Source: Pseudomonadota bacterium
GTDB lineage: Bacteria > Pseudomonadota > Gammaproteobacteria > Berkiellales > Berkiellaceae
Length of the DNA: 53,186 nt
Direction: 5' to 3'
NCBI GenBank assembly: GCA_018242045.1
Contig: JAFECR010000010.1
Span: 154,619 to 207,804, forward strand
The translations under genes were made by a program, and so were the position numbers. Below, piece after piece: positions 9,128-18,669 of this stretch. Within the stretch, counting starts at the first letter, position 1, and each line of letters begins with the position of its first letter. The notes beneath the pieces are model-generated. The model searched no databases and had not been told where the DNA came from. It worked only from the letters and a program-made list of their open reading frames with translations.

Positions 9128-10156
9128 CTATGCAAACCAAGGACCTAAATGGGCTTTAATTGCTATTGTTTCCACCACTATCCAAACAAATGTAACCGGA
9201 ATAAAAATCTTCCAGCCCAATCGCATAATTTGATCATATCGATAACGCGGAAACGTGGCTCGAAACCAAAGATACAAGAGTAAAAAGAATGATACTTTTA
9301 AGCCTAACCACAAAATACCGGGAACCCATGTCAGTTTGTCTTGAATAAATGAGATCCCTTCAAAGGGCGATAACCACCCCCCCATAAACATCAACACACA
9401 AAGGGTAGATAGCAAAATCATGTTGGCATATTCAGCAAGAAAGAAAATGGCAAAAGTCATACCAGCATATTCAACGTGAAAACCAGCCACAATTTCAGAT
9501 TCACCTTCCGCCACATCAAAGGGTGCACGATTGGTTTCAGCGACAGCTGAGATCCAATAAATCACAAATAAAGGCAATAAAGGTAACCAATACCAATGCA
9601 GTAAGCCCCCTTTTTGCGCATTAACGATATCAGTTAAATTCATGCTACCGGCTGCCATTAAAACCCCAACCAGTGCAAAACCCATCCCTATTTCATATGA
9701 AACCACTTGCGCAGCAGATCGTAATGCACCTAAAAACGCATATTTAGAATTTGAAGACCAACCCGCAATGATGATCCCATAAACCCCTAAGGAGGTCATG
9801 GTAAATAAAAATAATAGGCCAGCGTTAACGTTTGCCAGTGTCCAACCCTCACTAAAAGGGATCACAGACCAGGCAACCAGTGAAGGAGCAAATGCTAGAA
9901 TTGGCGCAACAATAAATAAAAATTTATTAGATTTAGCCGGCAATACAATTTCTTTAAACAATAATTTAAATACGTCTGCAAAGGGTTGCAGCAACCCAAA
10001 AGGACCTACACGGTTAGGGCCAATTCTCACCTGCATATACCCGATCACTTTACGTTCAGCATAGGTAAGATAGGCAACGGCTAAAATTAAGGGAATAATA
10101 ATAATCAAGCTTTTCAGCGTTATTGTTATTAAAATGATTAACCATTCCATTATCAC
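9128..10156 (-). CDS. nuoH: NADH-quinone oxidoreductase subunit H
   Basis: Heel subunit of complex I that forms the quinone-entry site, 342 residues, eight or nine TM helices. The family landmarks [21 protein letters not shown] and [24 protein letters not shown] (the glutamate-rich loop) are both intact. The start is GTG at 10156; an ATG two codons later (10150) is an equally plausible start, since the only nearby purine run (GGGG) is 10 and 16 bases away respectively. Confidence 0.96.
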   Translation of the reverse strand: MIMEWLIILITITLKSLIIIIPLILAVAYLTYAERKVIGYMQVRIGPNRVGPFGLLQPFADVFKLLFKEIVLPAKSNKFLFIVAPILAFAPSLVAWSVIPFSEGWTLANVNAGLLFLFTMTSLGVYGIIIAGWSSNSKYAFLGALRSAAQVVSYEIGMGFALVGVLMAAGSMNLTDIVNAQKGGLLHWYWLPLLPLFVIYWISAVAETNRAPFDVAEGESEIVAGFHVEYAGMTFAIFFLAEYANMILLSTLCVLMFMGGWLSPFEGISFIQDKLTWVPGILWLGLKVSFFLLLYLWFRATFPRYRYDQIMRLGWKIFIPVTFVWIVVETIAIKAHLGPWFA

Positions 10157-10172
10157 TTTACTTATTCCCCAT

Positions 10173-12563
10173 TTATTCTGCGGCTTTTAGCTCAATTTGA
10201 GCAAAAGGCGCACCTAAACTTTGTGTTTCTTGTATACCACTTGCAACTAAGGCAACACCCGTGGGAAGCCTGTCATCAATTTCTATAGGCATTGGCATAA
10301 ATGACTTTGCATTTTCCTCAATCACCCAAACTTTTTGATCTGCTTTCAAGCCTCGATTTTGCGCTTCCTGGCTATTTAATTTTACCATGGACATTTTTGC
10401 ATCTTGTGTTTGCTGTAGCGCATCTGCACGGCGTACGATGCCATCAACTTGATATAAACCAACTGGCGCAAGTCTTACTAATTTTGAATTCTCTTCTAGC
10501 ATCAGCTTGCAATTCATTGATAATAAGCTATCTGAAAAAGGCGGCTTACGAAGCGTTTGCAGCTCAGTCAAAACATCTTCAATGATTTGATAATCAAATC
10601 CTGGAATTTCCCACAAATTTGCCATGACACGTAACACTTTCCAAGCAGGACGGCTTTGTTCAAATGGGTCAACTGCCGCTTCGACAGATGCCCATTCTCC
10701 AAAAGCATTGATATAGGTTCCCGCCATTTCAGAAATGGGCGTGATCGGCAATATGACATCAGCATATTCTCGAAGTTCAGGGCTATCAAACGCAGTTAAC
10801 ACCACTACGGTATTGGCTGCCTTTAATGCAGCTGTTGCAAACTTTGGCGCAACACAATCAAAGTGCGGCTCAAATCCCACGATTACATAACCTTGCCGAG
10901 GTTCTTTAAACATTTCATATGCTGATAATCCCGTTTTGGCAAGATCTTCCTTCCCAAAAGGAAATCGATGGGGCACACACCCGGCTAACCAGCCGCCGGC
11001 GCTGTTGGCACCTTCACTCATTTCACCAAATGTTGCATTACAAAGATGAGCCAACGTTCTAGCAAGCCAATAAAGCTGATGAGCCTGAGGATGGCTTAAA
11101 ACATATCCCCCCAAAATAATACTGGCTTTTTGTTTTTGCATTAAATGCTTTGCCATGTCGCTGGCTGCGGATGATGGCTGAATATCGTTTAATTGTCCAA
11201 GTAAATCCACCGGACAATCTGCAATAACTTCTTTGTCGCTTAATTCAATGGCTGCTTTAACAACTTCCATTAACGCTTGAATGATATTTCCCTTTGGCGG
11301 TATCAAGTTAATTAACGGTGTATAGTTAAGTGCCACTTCCAAGGGGTTAATGATAAATACTTGGGCCCCATGAGATGTTGCCTTGCGAATACGGTGATTT
11401 ATCAAAGGTTGTTCTTTTTTAATATCGCTGCCAATGATAAGGATGTTTTGTTGCTGTTCTAAGTCTGTAAGTGAGATCCCCAATGTTGGAAAAATACCAA
11501 GGTGGCTCTGATGCTTGTTATCCATTTGGCGCAAGCGGTGATCAACATTATAGCAACCTTGATCCTTAAATAGCTTTTGCAATAAATAAAATTCTTCCAA
11601 GGAACAATTTGAAGAAGCAACAATGCCCAATTGTGAAGCTGTGTCTTTTTGAATAATATTTTGCAGTTTTTCCACCGCAAAACTTAAAGCGGTTGGCCAA
11701 TCCACTTTTTTCCAGCTACCCTCGCGTTTGATAAGAGGATATCCCAATCGTTGTGGATGATTTAAGGCCTCATAGCTAAATCTATCTCTATCACTTAACC
11801 ATACTTCATTTAATGCCTCATTTTCCTTTGGCAAAGCACGAAGTACCTTATTGTCTTGCACATGAAAAAAAAGATGCGACCCGATGCAATCATGGGGGGA
11901 AATACTGGGTTTTGAAGTGATTTCCCAAGCCCTTGCCTTAAAGCGAAAAGGTTTTGAAGTCAAAGCGCCTACTGGGCACAAATCTATCACATTACCAGAC
12001 ATTTCTGAGTTGACACTTTTTTCAACATACGTACCAATTTGCATGAACTCACCACGACCGGTAGCGCCTAATTCACGCTCACCTGCAATTTCAGAGCCAA
12101 AACGCACACATCGTGTACAGTGAATACACCGCGTCATTTCGGTGCTAATGAGTGGGCCAATATTTTTGTCTTTGACGACTCTTTTTCGCTCTTCAAATCT
12201 TGATGAGTCTTTACCATATTCTAGCGCCAAGTCCTGCAGCTCACATTGCCCGCCTTGATCGCAAATCGGACAATCTAATGGGTGATTTATCAATAAAAAT
12301 TCCATCACTGCCTTTTGTGCATCTAGTGCACGTGGTGTTCTGGTATATATTTTCATCCCATCAGACACCGGAGTTGCACAAGCAGGTAGTGGTTTGGGTG
12401 CCTTGTCGACATCCACTAAGCACATGCGGCAATTCGCCGCAATCGATAATTTCTTATGATAGCAAAAGCGGGGAATTTGAATGCCAATCTGATCTGCAGC
12501 CTCAATAATCATCTGACCTTGGCGAGCTTCAACTTTTTTGTCATCTATTTCGATGGTGACCAT
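10173..12563 (-). CDS. nuoG: NADH-quinone oxidoreductase subunit G
   Basis: Largest peripheral-arm subunit, 796 residues from ATG 12563, which has GGAG five bases upstream; the open frame extends further but would overlap nuoF. The N-terminal 2Fe-2S domain has C34, C45, C48 and C62; cluster N5 has H94, C98, C101 and C107; cluster N4 has C146, C149, C152 and C196. The rest is a molybdopterin-oxidoreductase-like domain without cofactor motifs that I can confirm. The extra CxxC...C set for cluster N7, found in enterobacterial NuoG, is absent: only one cysteine remains in the corresponding stretch, so the subunit is of the mitochondrial/alphaproteobacterial type. Confidence 0.96.
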   Translation of the reverse strand: MVTIEIDDKKVEARQGQMIIEAADQIGIQIPRFCYHKKLSIAANCRMCLVDVDKAPKPLPACATPVSDGMKIYTRTPRALDAQKAVMEFLLINHPLDCPICDQGGQCELQDLALEYGKDSSRFEERKRVVKDKNIGPLISTEMTRCIHCTRCVRFGSEIAGERELGATGRGEFMQIGTYVEKSVNSEMSGNVIDLCPVGALTSKPFRFKARAWEITSKPSISPHDCIGSHLFFHVQDNKVLRALPKENEALNEVWLSDRDRFSYEALNHPQRLGYPLIKREGSWKKVDWPTALSFAVEKLQNIIQKDTASQLGIVASSNCSLEEFYLLQKLFKDQGCYNVDHRLRQMDNKHQSHLGIFPTLGISLTDLEQQQNILIIGSDIKKEQPLINHRIRKATSHGAQVFIINPLEVALNYTPLINLIPPKGNIIQALMEVVKAAIELSDKEVIADCPVDLLGQLNDIQPSSAASDMAKHLMQKQKASIILGGYVLSHPQAHQLYWLARTLAHLCNATFGEMSEGANSAGGWLAGCVPHRFPFGKEDLAKTGLSAYEMFKEPRQGYVIVGFEPHFDCVAPKFATAALKAANTVVVLTAFDSPELREYADVILPITPISEMAGTYINAFGEWASVEAAVDPFEQSRPAWKVLRVMANLWEIPGFDYQIIEDVLTELQTLRKPPFSDSLLSMNCKLMLEENSKLVRLAPVGLYQVDGIVRRADALQQTQDAKMSMVKLNSQEAQNRGLKADQKVWVIEENAKSFMPMPIEIDDRLPTGVALVASGIQETQSLGAPFAQIELKAAE

Positions 12564-12579
12564 CTTCACTCCAATAAAA

Positions 12580-13860
12580 TCAAGCTGCAACAATTGAACG
12601 CTTATGTTCAATCATGTAGACAAATTCATCTTTAAAATATTTAAGAAAACTTCGCACAGGCATAGCGGCAGCATCTCCCAGGGCACAAATGGTACGCCCC
12701 ATGATTTTATCAGCTACATCATCTAACACGCTGAGATCTTGCATGGTTCCTTCACCATGCAATAGTCGATGCAAAATTCGAGCTAACCACCCCGTCCCTT
12801 CTCGACAAGGTGTACATTGACCACAAGATTCTTCAAAATAAAAATCAGAAATCCTAGCCAGCATCTTGACCATACAAGTAGTTTCATTCATTACAATCAC
12901 CGCACCCGATCCTAGCATCGAGCCTGCTTTGGCTATGGAATCATAATCCATTTTCAATTTCATCATTTCATGAGCAGGCAATACCGGTACGGATGAGCCT
13001 CCTGGGATCACAGCCTTTAGCTTGCCCCCGCCTTTTACCCCCCCTGCCATCTCTAAAAGGGTTTCAAATGGGGTTCCTAAAGGAACTTCATAATTGCCAG
13101 GTTTATTAACATGTCCCGACATACAAAAGATTTTAGTACCACCATTGTTAGGCAAACCCAATTCCAAAAACCATTTTCCCCCTTTTTGCAAAATAACCGG
13201 GACTGAAGCATAGGTTTCGGTATTATTAATATTGGTTGGTTTACCATAAATGCCAAAATTAGCAGGAAACGGCGGCTTAAAACGTGGCATGCCTTTTTTG
13301 CCTTCTAGGGAATCCATTAAAGCGGTTTCTTCACCACAAATATAAGCACCGGCACCAAGCACATTGTGTAATTCAAAATCAAATTGACTGCCAAAAATAT
13401 TACTGCCAAGAAACCCTTGAGCACGTGCTTCTTGCACAGCTTGCTCCATGCGGTTAAATGGCTCGATAAATTCACCTCTTAAATAGTTATATCCCACTGT
13501 GGCATTCATCACATAGCCGGCAATAATCATTCCTTCTATGAGTTGATGTGGGTTATAAAGCAGAATGTCGCGATCTTTACAGGTGCCAGGTTCACCTTCG
13601 TCAGAATTACAAAGCACGTACTTTTGCCCTGGTTTATTACGTGGCATGAAACTCCATTTCAGCCCGGTAGGAAACCCAGCGCCGCCTCGTCCACGAAGGC
13701 TTGATATTTTTAGTTCGTTAATAATCTCATCAGGCGGTGTTTTCTCAGTTAAGATTTTTTTTAATACTTCATATCCACCTAAGGAAAGATAGGTTTGTAA
13801 TGACCAAGGCACGTCTGCTGACAGTGTGCGAAAACATACCTGATTCGTAAGCACACTCAT
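12580..13860 (-). CDS. nuoF: NADH-quinone oxidoreductase subunit F (NADH-binding)
   Basis: NADH-oxidising flavoprotein of complex I, 426 residues. The FMN/NADH Rossmann-like motif GRGGAGFP lies at 57-64, the NADH-contact segment [11 protein letters not shown] at 171-181, and the N3 4Fe-4S ligands are C346, C349, C352 and C392. Start at ATG 13860 (MSVLTNQ). It sits 3 bp after nuoE, its partner in the NADH dehydrogenase module. Confidence 0.97.
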   Translation of the reverse strand: MSVLTNQVCFRTLSADVPWSLQTYLSLGGYEVLKKILTEKTPPDEIINELKISSLRGRGGAGFPTGLKWSFMPRNKPGQKYVLCNSDEGEPGTCKDRDILLYNPHQLIEGMIIAGYVMNATVGYNYLRGEFIEPFNRMEQAVQEARAQGFLGSNIFGSQFDFELHNVLGAGAYICGEETALMDSLEGKKGMPRFKPPFPANFGIYGKPTNINNTETYASVPVILQKGGKWFLELGLPNNGGTKIFCMSGHVNKPGNYEVPLGTPFETLLEMAGGVKGGGKLKAVIPGGSSVPVLPAHEMMKLKMDYDSIAKAGSMLGSGAVIVMNETTCMVKMLARISDFYFEESCGQCTPCREGTGWLARILHRLLHGEGTMQDLSVLDDVADKIMGRTICALGDAAAMPVRSFLKYFKDEFVYMIEHKRSIVAA

Positions 13861-13863
13861 GAA

Positions 13864-14373
13864 TTACTCCTTCGCTGCCAAAATCTCATCTACTTTTTGC
13901 AAGGTGAGATTTTCATAATAATCCGCGCCAATTTGCATAGCAGGTGCACCACAACAAGCTGCTAAACATTCAACAGACTTAAGTGTAAATTTACCATCAG
14001 GCGTCGTTTGACCAAGATTAATGCCCAATTTAACTTTTAAATGATCAACAATTTCTTGAGAGCCACATAACATGCATGAGATATTGGTACAAACACAAAT
14101 TTTATATTTTCCAACCGGTTTTAATTCAAACATACTATAAAAAGTAGCCACTTCATAAACAGCAATTTTTGGCATTCCCAAATAGCCTGCAACCGCTTCA
14201 ATTAATTCATTGGTCAAAGATCCGTTATTTTCTTCTTGAACAAAGGTTAATGCCGCAATAACTGCTGATTGCTTTTGATCTTTTGGATATTTTTGCACCC
14301 AATGATCAATATGGTTACGCGCGTTTTGCGACAATACATCAGGTGAAACTAATTGTTTTAAGGTTGAACTCAC
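13864..14373 (-). CDS. nuoE: NADH-quinone oxidoreductase subunit E
   Basis: Thioredoxin-like 2Fe-2S subunit (169 residues) holding off-path cluster N1a. Ligands are C95, C100, C136 and C140 with the canonical spacings (C-x4-C and C-x3-C). The first 80 residues are the usual helical bundle. The ATG overlaps the nuoD stop by four bases. Confidence 0.97.
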   Translation of the reverse strand: MSSTLKQLVSPDVLSQNARNHIDHWVQKYPKDQKQSAVIAALTFVQEENNGSLTNELIEAVAGYLGMPKIAVYEVATFYSMFELKPVGKYKICVCTNISCMLCGSQEIVDHLKVKLGINLGQTTPDGKFTLKSVECLAACCGAPAMQIGADYYENLTLQKVDEILAAKE

Positions 14374-15623
14374 CTATCAATCTCCCCAAACACAATATCC
14401 TGAGAACCAATGACTGCGACAACATCGGCAATCATATGACCTTTCACCATTTCGTCCATAGCCGCTAAGTGTGCAAATCCAGCGGCTCGGATCTTGACGC
14501 GATAAGGTTTATTGGCACCATCAGAAACCAGGTAAACACCAAACTCCCCTTTAGGATGTTCTATTGCAGCGTAAACTTCCCCTTCTGGCACACAATAACC
14601 TTCCGTAAAAAGTTTAAAGTGATGGATTAAGGATTCCATATCTTCTTTCATTTTCACACGTGTTGGTGGCACGATTTTATTATCATCTATCACCACGGGG
14701 CCAGGATTGTCTCTTAACCATTGAACACATTGGCGAATCAGGCGATTACTTTGGCGCATTTCCTCAACGCGCACTAAATATCTATCGTAACAATCACCCG
14801 CAACCCCGACCGGGATATCAAAATCCAATTTATCGTAAATGGCATAAGGCTGCTTTTTACGCAGATCCCATTCAACACCAGAACCTCTTAACATGGGCCC
14901 TGAAAATCCAAGCTGTAAAGCACGTTCCTTCGATACAACGCCAATACCAACCGTTCGTTGCTTCCAAATGCGATTATCGGTAAGCAAGGTTTCATAATCG
15001 TCTACACATCCTGGAAAACGCTCGGTGAAATCCCAGATAAAATCCAATAAGGAACCTTCTCTTTTTATATTTAATTTATTAACCGCTTTTTGTGAATGCC
15101 AAAGAGAAGGTTTATATTTTGGCATAAAAGCAGGAAGATCCCGGTAAACTCCACCTGGACGATAGTATGTGGCATGCAAGCGTGCGCCACTAACCGCTTC
15201 ATAGCAATCCATGAGATCTTCTCTTTCACGAAAAGCATATAAAAACACCGTCATAGCACCAATGTCTAAAGCATGGGCACCAATCCACATAAGATGATTA
15301 AGGATGCGCGTGATTTCATCAAACATTACTCGAATATATTGCGCGCGTATGGGCGGCGTAATACCTAATAATTTTTCAATTGCCAAAACATAGCCATGCT
15401 CATTACACATCATAGACACATAATCAAGCCTATCCATATAACCAATGCTTTGATTAAATGGCTTACTTTCTGCAAGCTTTTCTGTGGCACGATGAAGCAA
15501 CCCTATATGAGGATCAGCATGTTGCACCACTTCGCCGTCAAGTTCCAAAATTAAACGTAATACACCATGTGCGGCAGGATGCTGAGGCCCAAAATTCATA
15601 GTATAGTTTTTGATTTCGCCCAT
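14370..15623 (-). CDS. nuoD: NADH-quinone oxidoreductase subunit D
   Basis: 49-kDa-type subunit (417 residues) forming the quinone-reduction cavity with NuoB. It contains the N-terminal [15 protein letters not shown] signature with the conserved quinone-site histidines, and it ends in the conserved [13 protein letters not shown]. NuoC and NuoD are separate proteins here, unlike the fused NuoCD of enterobacteria. The start ATG shares a base with the nuoC stop (TAATG at 15623). Confidence 0.97.
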   Translation of the reverse strand: MGEIKNYTMNFGPQHPAAHGVLRLILELDGEVVQHADPHIGLLHRATEKLAESKPFNQSIGYMDRLDYVSMMCNEHGYVLAIEKLLGITPPIRAQYIRVMFDEITRILNHLMWIGAHALDIGAMTVFLYAFREREDLMDCYEAVSGARLHATYYRPGGVYRDLPAFMPKYKPSLWHSQKAVNKLNIKREGSLLDFIWDFTERFPGCVDDYETLLTDNRIWKQRTVGIGVVSKERALQLGFSGPMLRGSGVEWDLRKKQPYAIYDKLDFDIPVGVAGDCYDRYLVRVEEMRQSNRLIRQCVQWLRDNPGPVVIDDNKIVPPTRVKMKEDMESLIHHFKLFTEGYCVPEGEVYAAIEHPKGEFGVYLVSDGANKPYRVKIRAAGFAHLAAMDEMVKGHMIADVVAVIGSQDIVFGEIDR

Positions 15624-16294
15624 TAAGCTTCTTCCTGTTGGTGTTTTGCTTTACGGATCACTTTTGGTACTAAGGTACGAGGCGTTATATCAACTGGATC
15701 ATAAATAACGCGTTGTTGCTTGGCGTCGTAACGAACTTCAACATTCCCAACCAAAGGAAAATCTTTACGAAACGGATGACCAATAAAACCATAGTCCGTT
15801 AAAATTCGCCTTAAATCCGGATGATTCGCAAATAGGATCCCATATAAGTCAAAAGCTTCTCGCTCATACCAATTAGCGCTGTTATAAATGCTAACCACAG
15901 ATTCGATAACAGGATCATGATCCGAAACAAAGGCCCTAACGCGTAAACGCTGGTTATGTTGCAAAGAAAGCAAATGATAGACAACGGCCAAACGTGGTTT
16001 TTGCCAGTGACTATTTTTAACAAGATCTGAGATAGGCCGAACGCCACGTTCAAAACCTCTGCTTGTGGCCTCAAAGGTTTCCCACTCACTGCAACCATAG
16101 TGTAGATAATCAATGCCACATAAATCCATCAACATTTCAAAAGCAAATTTTTCATCCTCTTTTAAACGACGGCACACATTCAAAATAGAATGACTGGGAA
16201 CTTCAATGGTAATTTCACCATACTCAACAATGAGTGCTTCAATATCACTGCCCAACGCAGCCTGTAAATTATTCGCTAACTCAGGCTGATTCAT
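15623..16294 (-). CDS. nuoC: NADH-quinone oxidoreductase subunit C
   Basis: 30-kDa-type peripheral subunit, 223 residues from ATG 16294 (MNQPELANN). This start has GGAG eight bases upstream; the open frame continues upstream through nuoB but lacks family similarity there. The family signature [36 protein letters not shown] is present near residues 150-190. It overlaps the nuoB end by 14 bp. The C-terminal 20 residues are basic. Confidence 0.96.
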   Translation of the reverse strand: MNQPELANNLQAALGSDIEALIVEYGEITIEVPSHSILNVCRRLKEDEKFAFEMLMDLCGIDYLHYGCSEWETFEATSRGFERGVRPISDLVKNSHWQKPRLAVVYHLLSLQHNQRLRVRAFVSDHDPVIESVVSIYNSANWYEREAFDLYGILFANHPDLRRILTDYGFIGHPFRKDFPLVGNVEVRYDAKQQRVIYDPVDITPRTLVPKVIRKAKHQQEEA

Positions 16295-16778
16295 CTTTTT
16301 CGCTCCGGGCAATCGTATTGTTTCGTCTAATTTTATTTTGTAATTGCAAGATGCCATATAGCAGCGCTTCAGCAGTGGGCGGGCATCCTGGAACATAGAC
16401 ATCAACAGGAACAACCCTATCACAGCCTCTTACTACTGAAAAAGAATAGTGATAATAGCCACCGCCATTAGCACAAGATCCCATCGAGATAACCCAACGT
16501 GGTTCTGCCATTTGGTCGTAGACTTTACGCAAGGCAGGTGCCATCTTATTACACAAAGTGCCTGCAACAATCATCACATCGCTTTGACGTGGGCTTGGTC
16601 TAAAAACAATGCCAAACCTATCTAAGTCATAACGAGCAGCACCAGCATGCATCATTTCAACAGCACAGCACGCTAACCCAAACGTCATTGGCCAAAGTGA
16701 TCCTGTGCGAGCCCAATTGACTAGCTTATCAACGGAAGTTGTTACAAACCCTTGTTTGAGTACGCCACTTACTCCCAT
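16281..16778 (-). CDS. nuoB: NADH-quinone oxidoreductase subunit B
   Basis: Carries the terminal 4Fe-4S cluster N2, which reduces quinone. 165 residues from ATG 16778 ([10 protein letters not shown]), chosen because AGGGGG lies seven bases upstream; an ATG at 16799 would lengthen the overlap with nuoA and has no ribosome-binding site. N2 ligands are the tandem C37-C38, then C102 and C132 (in YVPGCPP). Overlaps nuoA by ten bases. Confidence 0.96.
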   Translation of the reverse strand: MGVSGVLKQGFVTTSVDKLVNWARTGSLWPMTFGLACCAVEMMHAGAARYDLDRFGIVFRPSPRQSDVMIVAGTLCNKMAPALRKVYDQMAEPRWVISMGSCANGGGYYHYSFSVVRGCDRVVPVDVYVPGCPPTAEALLYGILQLQNKIRRNNTIARSEKDESA

Positions 16779-17125
16779 TCTAGGGCCCCCTTCTTCCATT
16801 CATACAGAAAACCAACTAGCAGCACTCCTAAGAAAATACCCATAGCAATAACGCCTGCCCATGCCATATTTTGCAGTACTACAGCCCAAGGAAATAAAAA
16901 GGCTACTTCCAGATCAAAGATAATAAAAAGGATAGCTATAAGATAAAATCGAACATCGAATTTAATACGTGAACTTTCAAAAGGCTCGAACCCGCATTCA
17001 TACTGTGATAGCTTTTCTGGATCAGGATGACGAGGAGATATTAAAGATCCCAAACCAATTAACAATACAGCAATTCCAACTGCCAAGCCCATAAAGATAA
17101 GAATTGGAAGGTAATTTTCTAACAC
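16769..17125 (-). CDS. nuoA: NADH-quinone oxidoreductase subunit A
   Basis: Three-TM subunit (118 residues) at the junction of the two complex I arms, with the conserved loop YECGFEP and the acidic segment [15 protein letters not shown]. First gene of the operon; the start is GTG at 17125, with only a weak GGG upstream. The 121 bp between tRNA-Leu and this gene hold a weak candidate promoter (TTGAGG, 18 bp, TATTCT on the minus strand). Read-through from secG and the tRNA is an alternative. Confidence 0.95.
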   Translation of the reverse strand: MLENYLPILIFMGLAVGIAVLLIGLGSLISPRHPDPEKLSQYECGFEPFESSRIKFDVRFYLIAILFIIFDLEVAFLFPWAVVLQNMAWAGVIAMGIFLGVLLVGFLYEWKKGALEWE

Positions 17126-17246
17126 TTTTTAGACCCAATCCAAATAAATTTTTGCCAAACAAAGCCGCCTTACCCATCTTAACGATCGGTGAGGTAGAAT
17201 AAAAGTTCTTTCTTACGTCCCTCAAGATTTGAATCAGCTAGAATGG

Positions 17247-17331
17247 TGGTGCCCAAGGCCGGACTCGAACCGGCACAGCTTTCGCTACTGCCCCCTCAAG
17301 ACAGCGTGTCTACCAATTCCACCACTTGGGC
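17247..17331 (-). tRNA. tRNA-Leu(GAG)
   Basis: Class II tRNA of 85 nt with an encoded CCA (17249-17247). The acceptor arm GCCCAAG pairs with CTTGGGC, the D-loop is TGGTGGAATTGGTAGACAC, the anticodon arm is CTGTC/GGCAG around TTGAGGG giving anticodon GAG (17297-17295), a long variable arm follows, and the T arm is GCCGGTTCGAGTCCGGC. It lies one base after the secG stop, as in the widespread secG-tRNA-Leu arrangement. Confidence 0.97.
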
Positions 17332-17332
17332 T

Positions 17333-17719
17333 TCATTCTACTTCTGGTACATCGGTTCCAGCAGCGTTACTGCTAGCGGATGAGTCCTTCTTTTTTTCTA
17401 ACGGTTCTTTTGATGGGGTTGGCCCCTTTTTACCTTCAACACCTTCTTTCAAGGTTGCAGGCACTTCTTGTCTAATTTTTGGGTAATATTCTTTATTTAA
17501 GAAATAAACTAAAAACAGATTTAACAGAAAAAACAAAGCAGCCAGCGTTGCCGTTGATCTACTTAAAAAACCGCCAGAACCCTGACTTCCAAAGACAGTT
17601 TGCGAAGCCCCACTGCCAAAAGCTGCGCCTGTTTGCGCACCTTTACCATGCTGGATCAGAATTAAGCCAATCAGCATTACTGAAATTGTTATATGAATTA
17701 CCAATAATAATATATACAT
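17333..17719 (-). CDS. secG: Preprotein translocase subunit SecG
   Basis: Two-TM accessory subunit of the SecYEG channel, 128 residues. TM1 (about 3-22) is followed by the conserved loop LIQHGKGAQTGAAFGSGASQT-VFGSQGSG-FL, then TM2 (about 57-75). The charged Ser/Pro/Lys-rich tail of about 45 residues is longer than in E. coli and likely disordered. Placed between tpiA (14 bp) and tRNA-Leu; the three are probably co-transcribed. Confidence 0.95.
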   Translation of the reverse strand: MYILLLVIHITISVMLIGLILIQHGKGAQTGAAFGSGASQTVFGSQGSGGFLSRSTATLAALFFLLNLFLVYFLNKEYYPKIRQEVPATLKEGVEGKKGPTPSKEPLEKKKDSSASSNAAGTDVPEVE

Positions 17720-17733
17720 GCTTTAGTTAAACC

Positions 17734-18492
17734 TTAAGCTGCTGCACATATGGCTAAAAATTCTTGTGCATTTAAAGAAGCACCCCCAACTAACGCGCCA
17801 TCAATATCAGGCATCGCAAATAATGCCCCTGCATTGTTTTGCTTAACACTGCCACCATATAAAATGGGGAGGCTATCAGCTAGCCCTGCATCATACTCGG
17901 CTAATGTCCGTCTGAGCAAGTGATGAATCGCTTGTGCTTGTTCTGGCGTTGCAGTTAATCCAGTGCCAATGGCCCAAATGGGCTCATAGGCAATGATAGC
18001 CTTTTCAAATACACCAATACCATGCCCTAACAATGGCTGAAGTTGGTTAATTACCACTGAATCAGTCAAATTTGCTAATCGTTGCTCTTTTGTTTCACCG
18101 ATACACAATATCGGAATGAGCCCAGCTGATTGGGCGGCTAAAAACTTACCGGCAATTTCCAGATCACTCTCTTGATTAAACTGTCGTCGCTCTGAGTGCC
18201 CAACAATCACATACCGACACCCTATATCAACCAGCATGCTAGCAGAAACTTGCCCAGTAAATGCGCCTGGTTGATGAGCGCTGACATCTTGTGCCCCTAA
18301 GCTGGCACCTTGGACATCTGCTAAAACAGAGGCTGTTTTTTCAAGATAAGGAAATGGCGGACAAATCACAACATCTAATAAGCTGAAAAACTTATTTTTT
18401 GCCTGAGCAGCAAGTACGGATGTATATTCCATAAGATGCGCGTTTGAACCATGCATCTTCCAATTGCCTACTACAGTAAGTCTTCTTGCCAT
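17734..18492 (-). CDS. tpiA: Triosephosphate isomerase
   Basis: Glycolytic enzyme interconverting dihydroxyacetone phosphate and glyceraldehyde 3-phosphate. 252 residues, typical TIM-barrel length. The catalytic set is complete: N10 and K12 in GNWKMHG, H99 in IVGHSERR, E170 in AYEPIWAIGTG, and the phosphate-binding LYGGSVK. First gene of the tpiA-secG-tRNA unit. It is divergent from the 938-residue orphan gene, with 177 bp between them. Confidence 0.97.
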   Translation of the reverse strand: MARRLTVVGNWKMHGSNAHLMEYTSVLAAQAKNKFFSLLDVVICPPFPYLEKTASVLADVQGASLGAQDVSAHQPGAFTGQVSASMLVDIGCRYVIVGHSERRQFNQESDLEIAGKFLAAQSAGLIPILCIGETKEQRLANLTDSVVINQLQPLLGHGIGVFEKAIIAYEPIWAIGTGLTATPEQAQAIHHLLRRTLAEYDAGLADSLPILYGGSVKQNNAGALFAMPDIDGALVGGASLNAQEFLAICAAA

Positions 18493-18549
18493 TAGTCTGT
18501 TCTTTTAATCAACATCAATTTTAAAACCGGGGAATATTAACTGAGTTAC

Positions 18550-18579
18550 TTGAGTATACGCAAGAATTAACTTTATATA
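18550..18579 (+). promoter_or_regulatory. Candidate promoter of the 938-residue orphan gene
   Basis: TTGAGT (18550-18555) and TATATA (18574-18579) are 18 bp apart; TTATAT one base earlier gives 17 bp. The A+T-rich leader that follows has no Shine-Dalgarno sequence before the ATG at 18670. Confidence 0.4.
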
Positions 18580-18669
18580 GTTATTTACATAGTTTAAAAA
18601 ACAAGCCTCTCGTGTATATGCTTATATTTCGCATAATGAACTTTATTTCATATTTTTTGTCCTTTTCTT

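Noticed and set aside
12564..12611. Longer NuoG starting inside nuoF
   Set aside because: The extra 16 residues have no family similarity and overlap nuoF; the ATG at 12563 has GGAG at proper spacing.
16295..16423. Longer NuoC starting within nuoB
   Set aside because: The added 43 residues are nuoB read in another frame; the ATG at 16294 has a ribosome-binding site and matches the family start.
17229..17486. Plus-strand open frame across tRNA-Leu and the end of secG
   Set aside because: It is antisense to a tRNA and a conserved gene; its product resembles the translated tRNA artefact often seen in databases.
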